DNA of 17,624 nt, from the NCBI GenBank assembly GCA_030592425.1, contig JAUVJK010000013.1, positions 1 to 17,624 on the forward strand. Reading direction: 5' to 3'. The position numbers were made by a program, and so were the translations under genes. The notes beneath the pieces are model-generated. The model was not told the DNA's origin, ran no database searches, and saw only the letters and a program-made list of their open reading frames with translations. Positions within the stretch are counted from its first letter, which is position 1. Each line of letters begins with the position of its first letter. This DNA comes from Candidatus Moraniibacteriota bacterium. Its GTDB lineage: Bacteria > Patescibacteriota > Minisyncoccia > Moranbacterales > GCA-2747515. Positions 6,364 through 12,570 of this stretch are shown here, in pieces.

Positions 6364-8664
6364 GTGCATCTTAAGAAACTTGAAATTACTGGTTTTAAAT
6401 CCTTTGCCAACAAGACATCGTTGGATTTTTTGGCGTCTAATGGAAAAACGAATCCCATTACTGTTGTTGTAGGTCCAAATGGCTCTGGGAAGTCGAATAT
6501 CTCTGATGCGATGCGTTGGGTGATTGGTGAGCAATCTCTCAAGAGTTTACGTGGTAAACGAGCGGAAGATATTATTTTTGCAGGCTCTAATAAAAAAGCA
6601 CGTTTGTCGACGGCATCTGTCGTGATGACATTTGATAACACAGATAAAAAAATTCCTTTGGAATATGATGAAGTTGTGATCACGCGGAAGATCCATCGCA
6701 GTGGCGAGGGAGAGTATCAGATCAATGGATCGCGTGTACGTCTTATGGATGTAGTGGATAATCTTGCTGCTGCTGGCGTCGGAAAGGAAAGTCATTGTAT
6801 CGTTAATCAGGGCATGACGGATGCAACTCTTGCAGCAACGCCACTTGATCGTCGTACGATGATCGAAAGTGCTGCTGGTGTGCGACAATATCAGATCAAG
6901 AAAGATCGTTCATTTCGCAAACTGGATAAGACACATGATAATCTATTGCGAACTGCTGAACTTATCGCAGAGATCGAGCCACATCTGAAAATGCTAAAAC
7001 GGCAGGCGAAGAAAGCACAACAAGGAAAAGAAGTCTACGAAAAACTTAAATCAAAACAACAAACATACTTCGCATATTTATGGCATGTTTATCAAGAAGA
7101 GCGAGAGGAAGCTCTTGCACTTAAAAATGAGATTGGTATAGAAATGAAGAATGAGCAACGAGAAGTAGATAAGCTTAATGATGCAATTCTTGCAGAATCA
7201 AAGAAAGTAGAAAATGCAAATGTTGTCAGTGACTTTGAAGTAGAAAAAAGAGAAAAATATGCCACATTGTCTGAGTTTGATCGCACAATTGCTGTTGCAA
7301 GTGGGACGATCGAAATTACGCAGGAGCGTATTGTACAGGAAAAAGCAGTGAAGAGTATTCCCGTTGATCTGGCGTATGTGCGAGATCGTGTAACGGCAAT
7401 TCGGAAAGCACAAGATGATATGATCGAACAACTTAATACTGTGGATGATCTTGCACAACTTGATTCTGTGCGAACGTGTGCACAGGAGATTGGTACGGAT
7501 ATCGCAACGCTTTATGATGACGCAGGGAAGAAGGAGGTAAAAGTCTCTGGGGGGCATAATACAGAATTGATCGCACAGTATGAACAAACGATCAAAGATC
7601 TAGAAAAAAAGATTGTTCAAAAGAGAGAAGATCATAGCGTATTGAAAACGGAGATTGCTCAGATCGATGAAAAGATTTCGTATGCTCTCCGCCAAGATCA
7701 TCAAGCGCGACAGAAATTTTTTGAGTTAGAAAAACAATTACGTACGCAACAGGAGAAATTGACAGCTATTCGAGATCGATTCAATGATGCAAAGATCCGC
7801 GTTGCAAAGGTGGAAGTGCGGGAGGATGATATGGAGCGTGAGACGAAGGATGAATTAAATATTGCTGTTGCATCGCTAGAATATGATGGTGAAGAGATCG
7901 ATCGTGATATTGTTGCAACAGAAATTGCACGTTTGAAGAATAAATATGCACAGATTGGTGGCATTGATCCAATGGTCGTGGATGAATATCAAGAGACGCA
8001 AGAGCGATTCGATTTTCTTCTGGGGGAATCAAAAGACCTTGAAAAAGCTATTATTTCACTGAAGGATGTGATCAAGGAAATGGAGAAGATCATTGATCGT
8101 GAATTTGCAAAAGCGTATGTACATATCAACAAAGAATTTACAAAATATTTTCGCGTGATCTTTGGTGGAGGAACGGCACACCTTTCAAAGATCAAGGTAC
8201 CAGTGAAGATCAAAGAAGTGGACTTTGAAGGGAATGCTGAGGGACTTGAGGACAATGATGAAGGTGAGGAAAAACCGCAAAAGACAGAGACCGGTATTGA
8301 GATCAGTGCGCATCCACCAGGAAAGAAAGTGAAGCAATTATCATTGCTTTCAGGCGGAGAGCGCTCTTTGACATCGATTGCATTACTATTTGCGATTATT
8401 TCCTATAATCCACCACCATTTGCTGTTCTTGATGAAGTGGAAGCTGCTCTCGATGAGGCGAATTCGCGTCGCTTCGGACGAATTTTACAGGAACTCTCAA
8501 AAGATACGCAATTTGTGATCATTACGCATAATCGTGAAACAATGCGTCAGGCAGATATTCTCTATGGTGTTACAATGAATGATGATGGTGCATCTCGATT
8601 ACTTTCTGTGCGATTAGATCAAATTGGTCTTGAAAAAGATATTGCAGATGTTGTTGGAGAATAG
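6364..8664 (+). CDS. smc: Short SMC-type chromosome partition ATPase lacking a hinge domain
   Basis: SMC ATPases organise chromosomes. From GTG 6364 this one has 766 aa and starts MHLKKLEITGFKSFANK, the typical SMC opening; the open frame extends to 6304 but those residues do not fit the family. Walker A GPNGSGKSN is at 37-45. The ABC signature LSGGERSL is at 662-669, Walker B FAVLDEVEAALDE at 686-698, and the H-loop is IITHN. Canonical SMCs are about 1,150-1,200 aa, with a hinge of roughly 150 aa between two long coils. Here two shorter coil-like arms (about 170-380 and 395-600) meet at a short Gly/Lys loop near 382-396 (AGKKEVKVSGGHN), with no hinge-like sequence. An acidic insert lies at about 619-645 in the C-terminal head. 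The frame is uninterrupted, so this is not an obvious deletion pseudogene. No scpA or scpB is nearby. Rad50/SbcC is less likely: no zinc-hook CXXC. Confidence 0.9.
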   Translation: MHLKKLEITGFKSFANKTSLDFLASNGKTNPITVVVGPNGSGKSNISDAMRWVIGEQSLKSLRGKRAEDIIFAGSNKKARLSTASVVMTFDNTDKKIPLEYDEVVITRKIHRSGEGEYQINGSRVRLMDVVDNLAAAGVGKESHCIVNQGMTDATLAATPLDRRTMIESAAGVRQYQIKKDRSFRKLDKTHDNLLRTAELIAEIEPHLKMLKRQAKKAQQGKEVYEKLKSKQQTYFAYLWHVYQEEREEALALKNEIGIEMKNEQREVDKLNDAILAESKKVENANVVSDFEVEKREKYATLSEFDRTIAVASGTIEITQERIVQEKAVKSIPVDLAYVRDRVTAIRKAQDDMIEQLNTVDDLAQLDSVRTCAQEIGTDIATLYDDAGKKEVKVSGGHNTELIAQYEQTIKDLEKKIVQKREDHSVLKTEIAQIDEKISYALRQDHQARQKFFELEKQLRTQQEKLTAIRDRFNDAKIRVAKVEVREDDMERETKDELNIAVASLEYDGEEIDRDIVATEIARLKNKYAQIGGIDPMVVDEYQETQERFDFLLGESKDLEKAIISLKDVIKEMEKIIDREFAKAYVHINKEFTKYFRVIFGGGTAHLSKIKVPVKIKEVDFEGNAEGLEDNDEGEEKPQKTETGIEISAHPPGKKVKQLSLLSGGERSLTSIALLFAIISYNPPPFAVLDEVEAALDEANSRRFGRILQELSKDTQFVIITHNRETMRQADILYGVTMNDDGASRLLSVRLDQIGLEKDIADVVGE

Positions 8665-8700
8665 TACAATGTATAAAAGAGAAATGTTAAATAAAAACAA

Positions 8701-8927
8701 ATGAACAGTAATGTAAAATTGCGCAATATTATAGTTTCCGTTTTTGGCGTTGTCATCGTGTGATCGGCATCGTTATTTTTGGTCTAAACTGTGATAGTGA
8801 TCTTCTCGGTACGTAAGGGAACTCCTTTTCTTTGGTTGTTGATGTGCTAAAAGTATCGAAGGATGATAACATAGATATGAAGCGTGAAGATGTTGCAAAA
8901 GTGATGATATCGCCAGAGAATCAGTAA
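8701..8927 (+). pseudogene. Decayed small membrane-protein gene
   Basis: An ATG at 8701 reads MNSNVKLRNIIVSVFGVVIV and then meets TGA at 8761. The next frame continues with VIGIVIFGLNCDSDLLGT, a natural continuation of a membrane segment, then meets TAA at 8814. After that stop it stays open to TAA at 8925, ending in KREDVAKVMISPENQ. One frameshift and one nonsense change would restore a single-pass membrane protein of about 75 aa. I infer a dead gene; no family is recognised. The 371-base gap between smc and rpsP holds only this and the rpsP promoter and leader. Confidence 0.5.
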
Positions 8928-8932
8928 ATTAC

Positions 8933-8961
8933 TTGACAATCAAAGAAATTTCCTCTATTCT
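8933..8961 (+). promoter_or_regulatory. Promoter of rpsP
   Basis: TTGACA (8933-8938), a 17-base spacer and TATTCT (8956-8961). The transcript would start near 8968, giving a leader of about 68 bases. Confidence 0.8.
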
Positions 8962-8984
8962 TATTTGTACGTATAAATAACAAC

Positions 8985-9024
8985 AAACGCAGAGTGCAAA
9001 TGCGAATGCACGCTGTTTATTTTT
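8985..9024 (+). promoter_or_regulatory. Hairpin with T-run in the rpsP leader
   Basis: GTGCA (8994-8998) pairs with TGCAC (9007-9011) around an eight-base loop, and the stem extends imperfectly through CAG/CTG to AAAC/GTTT. It is followed at once by TTTATTTTT. The shape is that of an intrinsic terminator inside a 5' leader, between the promoter and the rpsP ATG at 9036. It could act as an attenuator, or only as mRNA structure. Confidence 0.45.
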
Positions 9025-9035
9025 GAAAAAACATT

Positions 9036-9500
9036 ATGCTAGTGATTAGACTTAATCGTGTTGGACGAAGAAATAAAGCACAGTTTCGTATTGTGGTACA
9101 AGAGCACACAATAGCACCAGGAGGGCGTCATATTGCTATTGTTGGTAGCTATAATCCTCATACGAAGGTTATTATTTTGAAAGAAGATGAGATCAAGAAA
9201 TATATTGCAAATGGCGCACAACCATCTGATAGTGTACATAACCTCCTTGTACGAGAAAATGTCATCGACGCACCGAAACGTTCTGTAAAGATGCCTGACA
9301 AGGAAGTTGAAGAAGATGCAGAGGACAATGCTGAAAAGAAAGAGGAAACTCCAACGGAAAAAGTAACTGAAAAGAAAGTTGCTTCTGCAGAGAAGAAAGA
9401 AGATGCACCAGCTGAACAAAAGACTCTAGAAAAGAAATCTTCCGATGCTGAGACTAAGGCGAACAAGGAAGAGAAAAGTGACAAAAAGGAAACGAAGTAG
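9036..9500 (+). CDS. rpsP: 30S ribosomal protein S16 with long charged C-terminal tail
   Basis: Small-subunit ribosomal protein needed for 30S assembly. Residues 1-83 are a standard S16: MLVIRLNRVGRRNKAQFRIV, then GSYNPHTK and a C-terminal YIANGAQPSDSVHNLL. Typical S16 is about 80-90 aa, while this one is 154 aa. Residues 84-154 are almost only Lys, Glu, Ala, Asp, Ser and Thr, in irregular EKK and KKE repeats, and are surely disordered. No SD is visible; the ATG follows AAAAAACATT. rpsP has its own promoter. Its TAG stop is only four bases before the promoter of rplJ. Confidence 0.96.
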   Translation: MLVIRLNRVGRRNKAQFRIVVQEHTIAPGGRHIAIVGSYNPHTKVIILKEDEIKKYIANGAQPSDSVHNLLVRENVIDAPKRSVKMPDKEVEEDAEDNAEKKEETPTEKVTEKKVASAEKKEDAPAEQKTLEKKSSDAETKANKEEKSDKKETK

Positions 9501-9504
9501 TCGT

Positions 9505-9533
9505 TTGACAGGATTACTAGCAGACGATAGAAT
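9505..9533 (+). promoter_or_regulatory. Promoter of rplJ-rplL
   Basis: TTGACA (9505-9510), a 17-base spacer and TAGAAT (9528-9533). Expected start near 9540, just before the structured leader. Confidence 0.8.
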
Positions 9534-9539
9534 TGCATG

Positions 9540-9695
9540 AGTTATACAATTTAATTACCGCAGAAACGAGGCTCGCACGTAGCGACAAGTCCTCGCGAGG
9601 ATCAATTAAATGGACAGAGAAATCGATGTTCATTTGATAGAGATCTGTGGAAAATCACAGATTTTTTATTAATCTCCATTTACTACACTTTTCAT
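9540..9695 (+). ncRNA. L10-type leader with attenuator
   Basis: The region before rplJ folds as nested stems: ATTTAATT (9549-9556) with AATTAAAT (9604-9611), CGAGG (9567-9571) with CCTCG (9591-9595), and TCGC (9573-9576) with GCGA (9582-9585). Downstream, ACAGA (9614-9618) can pair with TCTGT (9644-9648), which would break the terminator at 9643-9667. The position directly before rplJ is where bacteria carry L10 leaders, in which the L10-L12 complex represses its own operon. I infer the same role. I have not matched it to the published consensus base by base. Confidence 0.65.
9643..9667 (+). terminator. Attenuator terminator in the rplJ leader
   Basis: ATCTGTG (9643-9649) pairs perfectly with CACAGAT (9656-9662) around a six-base loop and runs into six T. 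It ends 28 bases before the rplJ ATG and far downstream of the rpsP stop and rplJ promoter, so it is inside the rplJ leader. Confidence 0.8.
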
Positions 9696-10214
9696 ATGCT
9701 TACACGACAACAAAAAGAAGAGATCGTAACAAATCTTACGGAAGAGATCAAAGATGCACCAGCGTGTGTCCTTGTGGATTTCAAGGGATTTGGTGCAAAT
9801 GATATGGTTTCTTTGAAGAAAGAAATGCGTACAGAAGGTGCAAAGTTTCAGGTAATTAAGAAAACGTTACTTGCGATCGCACTGAAAAACAATGAGATCG
9901 ATACAGATGTGAATGATTTTGATGGACAGATCGCGATTGCTGTTTCACAAGATGAGACGAGCGCAGCAAAGATCATCCATAAAGTATCAAAAGAAAACGA
10001 GAATATTAAGATCGTTGGTGGATTGCTCGGAACAAAGGTTCTTTCAACAGAAGAAATGATCGAACTTGCAAAGCTGCCATCAACAAACGAACTCCGCGGA
10101 CAATTGGTTGGACAATTACTTGCACCACTTACTGGATTTGTCAATGTTCTTTCTGGAAATACACGGGCTTTGGTCAATGTCCTCACAGCAGTAAAGGAGG
10201 CTAAAGAAGCGTAG
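9696..10214 (+). CDS. rplJ: 50S ribosomal protein L10
   Basis: Base of the L7/L12 stalk; its C-terminal helix carries L7/L12 dimers. At 172 aa it is of normal length. The family opening is MLTRQQKEEIVTNLTEEIKD, then VLVDFKGF, LKKEMRTEGAKFQVIKKTL and the late block LPSTNELRGQLVGQLLAPL. The ATG follows TTCAT with no SD. rplL follows 69 bases later. Classic neighbours rplK and rplA upstream and rpoB downstream are absent here: upstream is rpsP, downstream past rplL is a metal transporter. Confidence 0.97.
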   Translation: MLTRQQKEEIVTNLTEEIKDAPACVLVDFKGFGANDMVSLKKEMRTEGAKFQVIKKTLLAIALKNNEIDTDVNDFDGQIAIAVSQDETSAAKIIHKVSKENENIKIVGGLLGTKVLSTEEMIELAKLPSTNELRGQLVGQLLAPLTGFVNVLSGNTRALVNVLTAVKEAKEA

Positions 10215-10283
10215 GAAAATGCTGAATGATAGGTAAAGAGTTTTCAATTATTACCCATATAATCAATTATTAATAACAATCAT

Positions 10284-10718
10284 ATGGCTGAAGAAAAAAA
10301 GACAGCGGATGCAGCTTCTGAAGACAAGAAGGAAGTTGAAGTACCGAAGAAGTTTGAAGCAATCGTAAAAGAGATCGAAGAAATGAGTGTCCTTGACCTC
10401 TCAGAACTCGTAGGTATTCTCGAAGACAAGTTTGGCGTATCTGCAGCAGCACCAATGGCAATGGCAGCAGCCCCAGGCGCAGCAGGTGAAGAAGAAGTAG
10501 AAGCAAAGTCAAGTTTTGACGTAGAACTCGTAGCAGCAGGTGATTCAAAGATCAATGTGATCAAGGCTGTTCGTGAGATTACTAGTGTTGGACTCAAAGA
10601 TGCAAAGGATGTTGTTGATGCAGCTCCAAAAGTAGTGAAAGAAGCAGTACCAACAGAAGAAGCAGAAGAAATGAAGAAAAAATTAGAGGAAGCTGGCGCA
10701 ACTGTAGAGTTGAAATAG
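10284..10718 (+). CDS. rplL: 50S ribosomal protein L7/L12
   Basis: Stalk protein that recruits and stimulates translation GTPases. The 144 aa protein has an N-terminal dimerisation helix region (about 22-52, VPKKFEAIVKEIEEMSVLDL), an Ala/Gly/Pro-rich flexible hinge (about 53-70) and the C-terminal domain (about 75-144). The C-terminal domain has KINVIKAVREITSVGLKDAK and the usual end LEEAGATVELK. The first 20 residues are an extra Lys/Glu/Asp-rich extension compared with the usual length of about 120-130. No SD is seen. A TATAAT lies at 10258-10263 without a good -35, so it is probably expressed from the rplJ promoter. The last nine codons recur twice downstream. Confidence 0.97.
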   Translation: MAEEKKTADAASEDKKEVEVPKKFEAIVKEIEEMSVLDLSELVGILEDKFGVSAAAPMAMAAAPGAAGEEEVEAKSSFDVELVAAGDSKINVIKAVREITSVGLKDAKDVVDAAPKVVKEAVPTEEAEEMKKKLEEAGATVELK

Positions 10719-10748
10719 TCATTCTACAATACGTCGGAGATGTAAGGG

Positions 10749-10776
10749 CCCCGTCATACGACGGGGTTCTCTTGTT
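10749..10776 (+). terminator. rplL terminator, copy 1
   Basis: A perfect seven-pair stem, CCCCGTC (10749-10755) with GACGGGG (10760-10766), loop ATAC, followed by TTCTCTTGTT. The GC-rich stem is strong but the T-tract is interrupted. Confidence 0.75.
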
Positions 10777-10873
10777 ATAAACAAAACTAACCGTTTTGAA
10801 TAACAAGGAAAAGCTGGCGCAACTGTAGAGTTGAAGTAATAATCCTTTCATTTATTTATTGAACGATTAAATG

Positions 10874-10900
10874 CCCCGTCATTCGACGGGGTTCTTTTGT
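10874..10900 (+). terminator. rplL terminator, copy 2
   Basis: The same stem as copy 1, at 10874-10880 with 10885-10891, loop ATTC, followed by TTCTTTTGTT. The tail has one more T than copy 1. It lies 125 bases after the first copy. Confidence 0.8.
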
Positions 10901-10962
10901 TGGAATAAAATCATAGAATTTTGAACAATAAAGAAAAGCTGGCGCAACTGTAGAATTGAAAT

Positions 10963-11013
10963 AGTTTTTGCTTCGCAAAAACTTTCAGAATCACCTTTTT
11001 GATGGTGTTTTTT
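10963..11013 (+). terminator. Third terminator region after the rplL tail array
   Basis: Directly on the stop of tail copy 3, AGTTTTTGC (10963-10971) pairs perfectly with GCAAAAACT (10975-10983). A second small stem follows, CACC (10992-10995) with GGTG (11004-11007), running into six T. This terminator differs in sequence from the two before it. Confidence 0.65.
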
Positions 11014-11206
11014 ATATAAAATTGTAGAGAGGTACTTTGAATAATAATGCGATTATCGTCACTGAGGTTATATTTTCGTGTGTATGTTCTGTCGTTTTAA
11101 TGCTTGTTTCGAAGTTTTGGTGATTTTCTTTCCTTGTTTTTTGAGAAACATAACTTTTGCGGTAGTATAAGCTTTTTTGTAGTTTGATTAATGCGAAGAA
11201 AGAATG
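11014..11206. other. AT-rich intergenic region
   Basis: Between the last rplL-array terminator and the transporter promoter I see no ORF with good start and composition, no convincing RNA fold and no repeat. It may hold a metal-responsive operator for the transporter, but no clear palindrome stands out. Confidence 0.5.
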
Positions 11207-11215
11207 TGCTATAAT
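11207..11215 (+). promoter_or_regulatory. Extended -10 promoter of the transporter gene
   Basis: TGC followed by TATAAT (11210-11215). The nearest -35-like word, TTGATT, is 20 bases upstream of the -10, too far for a normal spacer. An extended -10 can act without a good -35. The leader of about 24 bases has only a weak AGAAG before the ATG. Confidence 0.6.
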
Positions 11216-11244
11216 GGAAATATAAATTTGTATTAGAAGAATAT

Positions 11245-11976
11245 ATGGATCGAGAAGCATTGCAAAATCATTTGAAAATGGAGCATGGAAAATCTCCACT
11301 GACAGATAATCTCAAGGAGATCGTTTATGGTGGGATTGATGGGATCATTACGACATTTGCTGTTGTCGCTGGTTTCACGGGTGCAATGACGATGGGGAGT
11401 AATATGGCAATTCCGACAACGGTTGTTTTGCTTTTTGGTTTGGCAAATCTCTTTGCAGATGGATTTTCGATGGGTGTGAGTGATTTCTTATCTTCACGAG
11501 CAGAAAAGAAACTTTTTGAAAAAGATCATGCAAAAGAATCCTATGAGATCCGGACAAATGAACAATATGAATATGATGAATCCGTGGATATATTGATGGA
11601 CCATGGATTTGGTGAGGATGATGCGCGACAACTTGCAGATATTTACAAAAAAAATCCAAAATTCTGGGCTGATTTTATGATGCGCTATGAACTTCAGCAA
11701 CCACGCCCTGATGAAAAACCGTCACGAGGTGCACTCATAACATTTCTTTCTTTTGTTACGTTTGGCTTAATTCCATTACTACCATACATCTTTGGATCAA
11801 ATGCTTTCAATCAATTTGTGAGCGCTTGTTTTGCTGGCGCTGTAGCACTCGCGATACTTGGATTTTTCCGTGCACGGATCACACAGGAAAAGGCATATAT
11901 ATCTATTCTTGAAATAGTAGGACTGGGAAGTGTTGCTGGCGGTATTGCTTACTTTGTTGGGACGCTTTTCCAATAA
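11245..11976 (+). CDS. VIT1/CCC1-family metal (iron/manganese) transporter
   Basis: Membrane protein of 243 aa. The first membrane helix holds the family motif EIVYGGIDGIITTFAVVAG (25-43). Helices are predicted near 28-48, 54-74, 163-183, 189-207 and 220-240, the five-helix plan of VIT1/CCC1. The 80-residue cytoplasmic section between helices 2 and 3 (about 80-160) is rich in Glu, Asp, His and Met, as in the metal-binding domain of plant VIT1. SMGVSDFLSSRAEKK at the end of helix 2 is also family-typical. Known members move Fe2+ or Mn2+ out of the cytosol in exchange for protons; the metal here cannot be told. A 20-codon Cys-rich ORF lies 45 bases downstream. Possible roles are metal detoxification or efflux. 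Confidence 0.88.
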   Translation: MDREALQNHLKMEHGKSPLTDNLKEIVYGGIDGIITTFAVVAGFTGAMTMGSNMAIPTTVVLLFGLANLFADGFSMGVSDFLSSRAEKKLFEKDHAKESYEIRTNEQYEYDESVDILMDHGFGEDDARQLADIYKKNPKFWADFMMRYELQQPRPDEKPSRGALITFLSFVTFGLIPLLPYIFGSNAFNQFVSACFAGAVALAILGFFRARITQEKAYISILEIVGLGSVAGGIAYFVGTLFQ

Positions 11977-11982
11977 GAATTA

Positions 11983-11991
11983 TGCTATAAT
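11983..11991 (+). promoter_or_regulatory. Extended -10 before the Cys-rich micro-ORF
   Basis: TGC followed by a perfect TATAAT (11986-11991), starting only seven bases after the transporter stop codon. No good -35 is present. A second -10-like word, TAATAT (12009-12014), lies seven bases before the micro-ORF ATG and could give a leaderless message. Confidence 0.5.
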
Positions 11992-12021
11992 AATATTGGT
12001 AAATAATCTAATATTACTTTT

Positions 12022-12084
12022 ATGAATTTTGGTGATGAAAAAGAAGGTGGTTGCTGTGATAGTGACTGCGCATGTGGTAAATAG
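12022..12084 (+). CDS. Cys-rich 20-residue peptide, possible metal-binding micro-protein
   Basis: ATG AAT at 12022 opens a 20-codon frame ending in TAG at 12084. The peptide starts MNFGDEKE and ends GGCCDSDCACGK: five-residue acidic part, then four Cys in a CC-x3-C-x-C arrangement, Gly-rich, with a terminal Lys. Close Cys pairs like this are typical of metallothionein-like or metal-chelating peptides. It has its own -10-like sequences and is closed by a terminator 27 bases later, so the short unit 11983-12140 looks like a complete transcript. Its position directly after a metal transporter supports a metal role. No SD is present. Too short to be sure it is translated; it could also be a chance ORF. 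Confidence 0.5.
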   Translation: MNFGDEKEGGCCDSDCACGK

Positions 12085-12110
12085 TATTTAAGTGGTCTAT
12101 CCATAGAAAA

Positions 12111-12140
12111 AACCGTCAATCCTTTGGAGAGATGGTTTTT
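12111..12140. terminator. Bidirectional terminator
   Basis: AACCGTC (12111-12117) pairs with GATGGTT (12131-12137), with one G-U pair. A run of T follows on the plus strand and six T follow on the minus strand (A-run 12105-12110). It ends the transporter/micro-ORF unit from one side and the minus-strand operon from the other. The stop codon of the minus gene lies inside the stem. Confidence 0.75.
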
Positions 12141-12472
12141 GAATTTCCTTTTGTGAAGTAAAAGTTTACTGCTTTTATGTAAAGATAAGTACTAATGATC
12201 GTGTGTTGTAGGTTATAGTGGTGAAGAAAAAGAATGAGTCGTGACCATATCGGTGCAAGTATTTTACTGCGCCAATACCTAGTTAAAGTTGCTTTCTGTG
12301 GAAGACCAATGAGATCTAGTGCGATGGCAATGACCTGAATGAGAAGTGCGCTTCCAAGTAATGCCATGCTAAAAATAGGCAGTGAAAATGGTACAAAAAT
12401 TGCAGCGAAAAGGATAATACTGACAACTGATTTGAGAACTACTCGTAATAATTTTCTTGATAGATGTTGCAC
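12116..12472 (-). CDS. Small membrane protein, unknown function
   Basis: Encodes 118 aa from a GTG at 12472. An SD sequence AGGAG (12487-12483) lies 10 bases upstream. The N-terminus is basic (QHLSRKLLRVVLK), followed by a long hydrophobic stretch at about 15-55 that probably forms two membrane helices with a Pro-containing turn (FVPFSLPIF). The C-terminal half is basic and aromatic (RYWRSK, FLHHYNLQH) and likely lies in the cytoplasm. It is the only gene in the window that stops with TGA, and that stop is within the terminator stem. It has a promoter of its own just upstream. I do not recognise the family. Confidence 0.65.
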   Translation of the reverse strand: MQHLSRKLLRVVLKSVVSIILFAAIFVPFSLPIFSMALLGSALLIQVIAIALDLIGLPQKATLTRYWRSKILAPIWSRLILFLHHYNLQHTIISTYLYIKAVNFYFTKGNSKTISPKD

Positions 12473-12510
12473 TGATGGATATCTCCTGTTGTGAAATGAA
12501 CTGATTCATA

Positions 12511-12538
12511 ACTATACAGGAATGATGTGAATATGCAA
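12511..12538 (-). promoter_or_regulatory. Promoter of the small membrane-protein gene
   Basis: On the minus strand, TTGCAT (12538-12533), a 16-base spacer and TATAGT (12516-12511). The start would be near 12504, leaving a leader of about 30 bases that contains the AGGAG. Confidence 0.6.
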
Positions 12539-12570
12539 TGATCTAAAAAAATGGATCTAAGTGTTAATCT

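Larger units (their letters stand above)
10692..10964 (+). repeat. Three spaced copies of the rplL 3' end, two with matching terminators
   Basis: The last codons of rplL (A-G-A-T-V-E-L-K-stop) occupy 10692-10718. The same 27-base block recurs at 10813-10839 and 10938-10964, at intervals of 121 and 125 bases. Differences among copies are few and all silent: GAG/GAA, AAA/AAG and TAG/TAA. Copies 1 and 2 are each followed by the same terminator stem (CCCCGTC/GACGGGG). Copies 2 and 3 are preceded by the same short context, TTTTGAA followed by A-rich words ending in AAAAGCTGG. The sequence between these blocks has diverged. Copies 2 and 3 have no start codon or upstream coding sequence, so they are not genes. 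Confidence 0.9.

Noticed and set aside
8701..8927. UGA read as Gly or Trp to rescue the broken ORF
   Set aside because: Reading through TGA at 8761 in the same frame soon meets TAA, and no other gene here needs UGA as a sense codon.
9158..9538. Antisense ORFs opposite rpsP, rplL and smc
   Set aside because: Long but of low-complexity composition mirrored from the Lys/Glu-rich or Ala-rich sense genes; no starts or motifs of their own.
10813..10964. Extra short rplL genes
   Set aside because: The copies have the last nine codons only, with stop codons directly upstream in frame and no start.
11012..11299. Minus-strand ORF of 95 aa before the transporter gene
   Set aside because: It overlaps the transporter start and promoter, has no SD or promoter and no recognisable domain.
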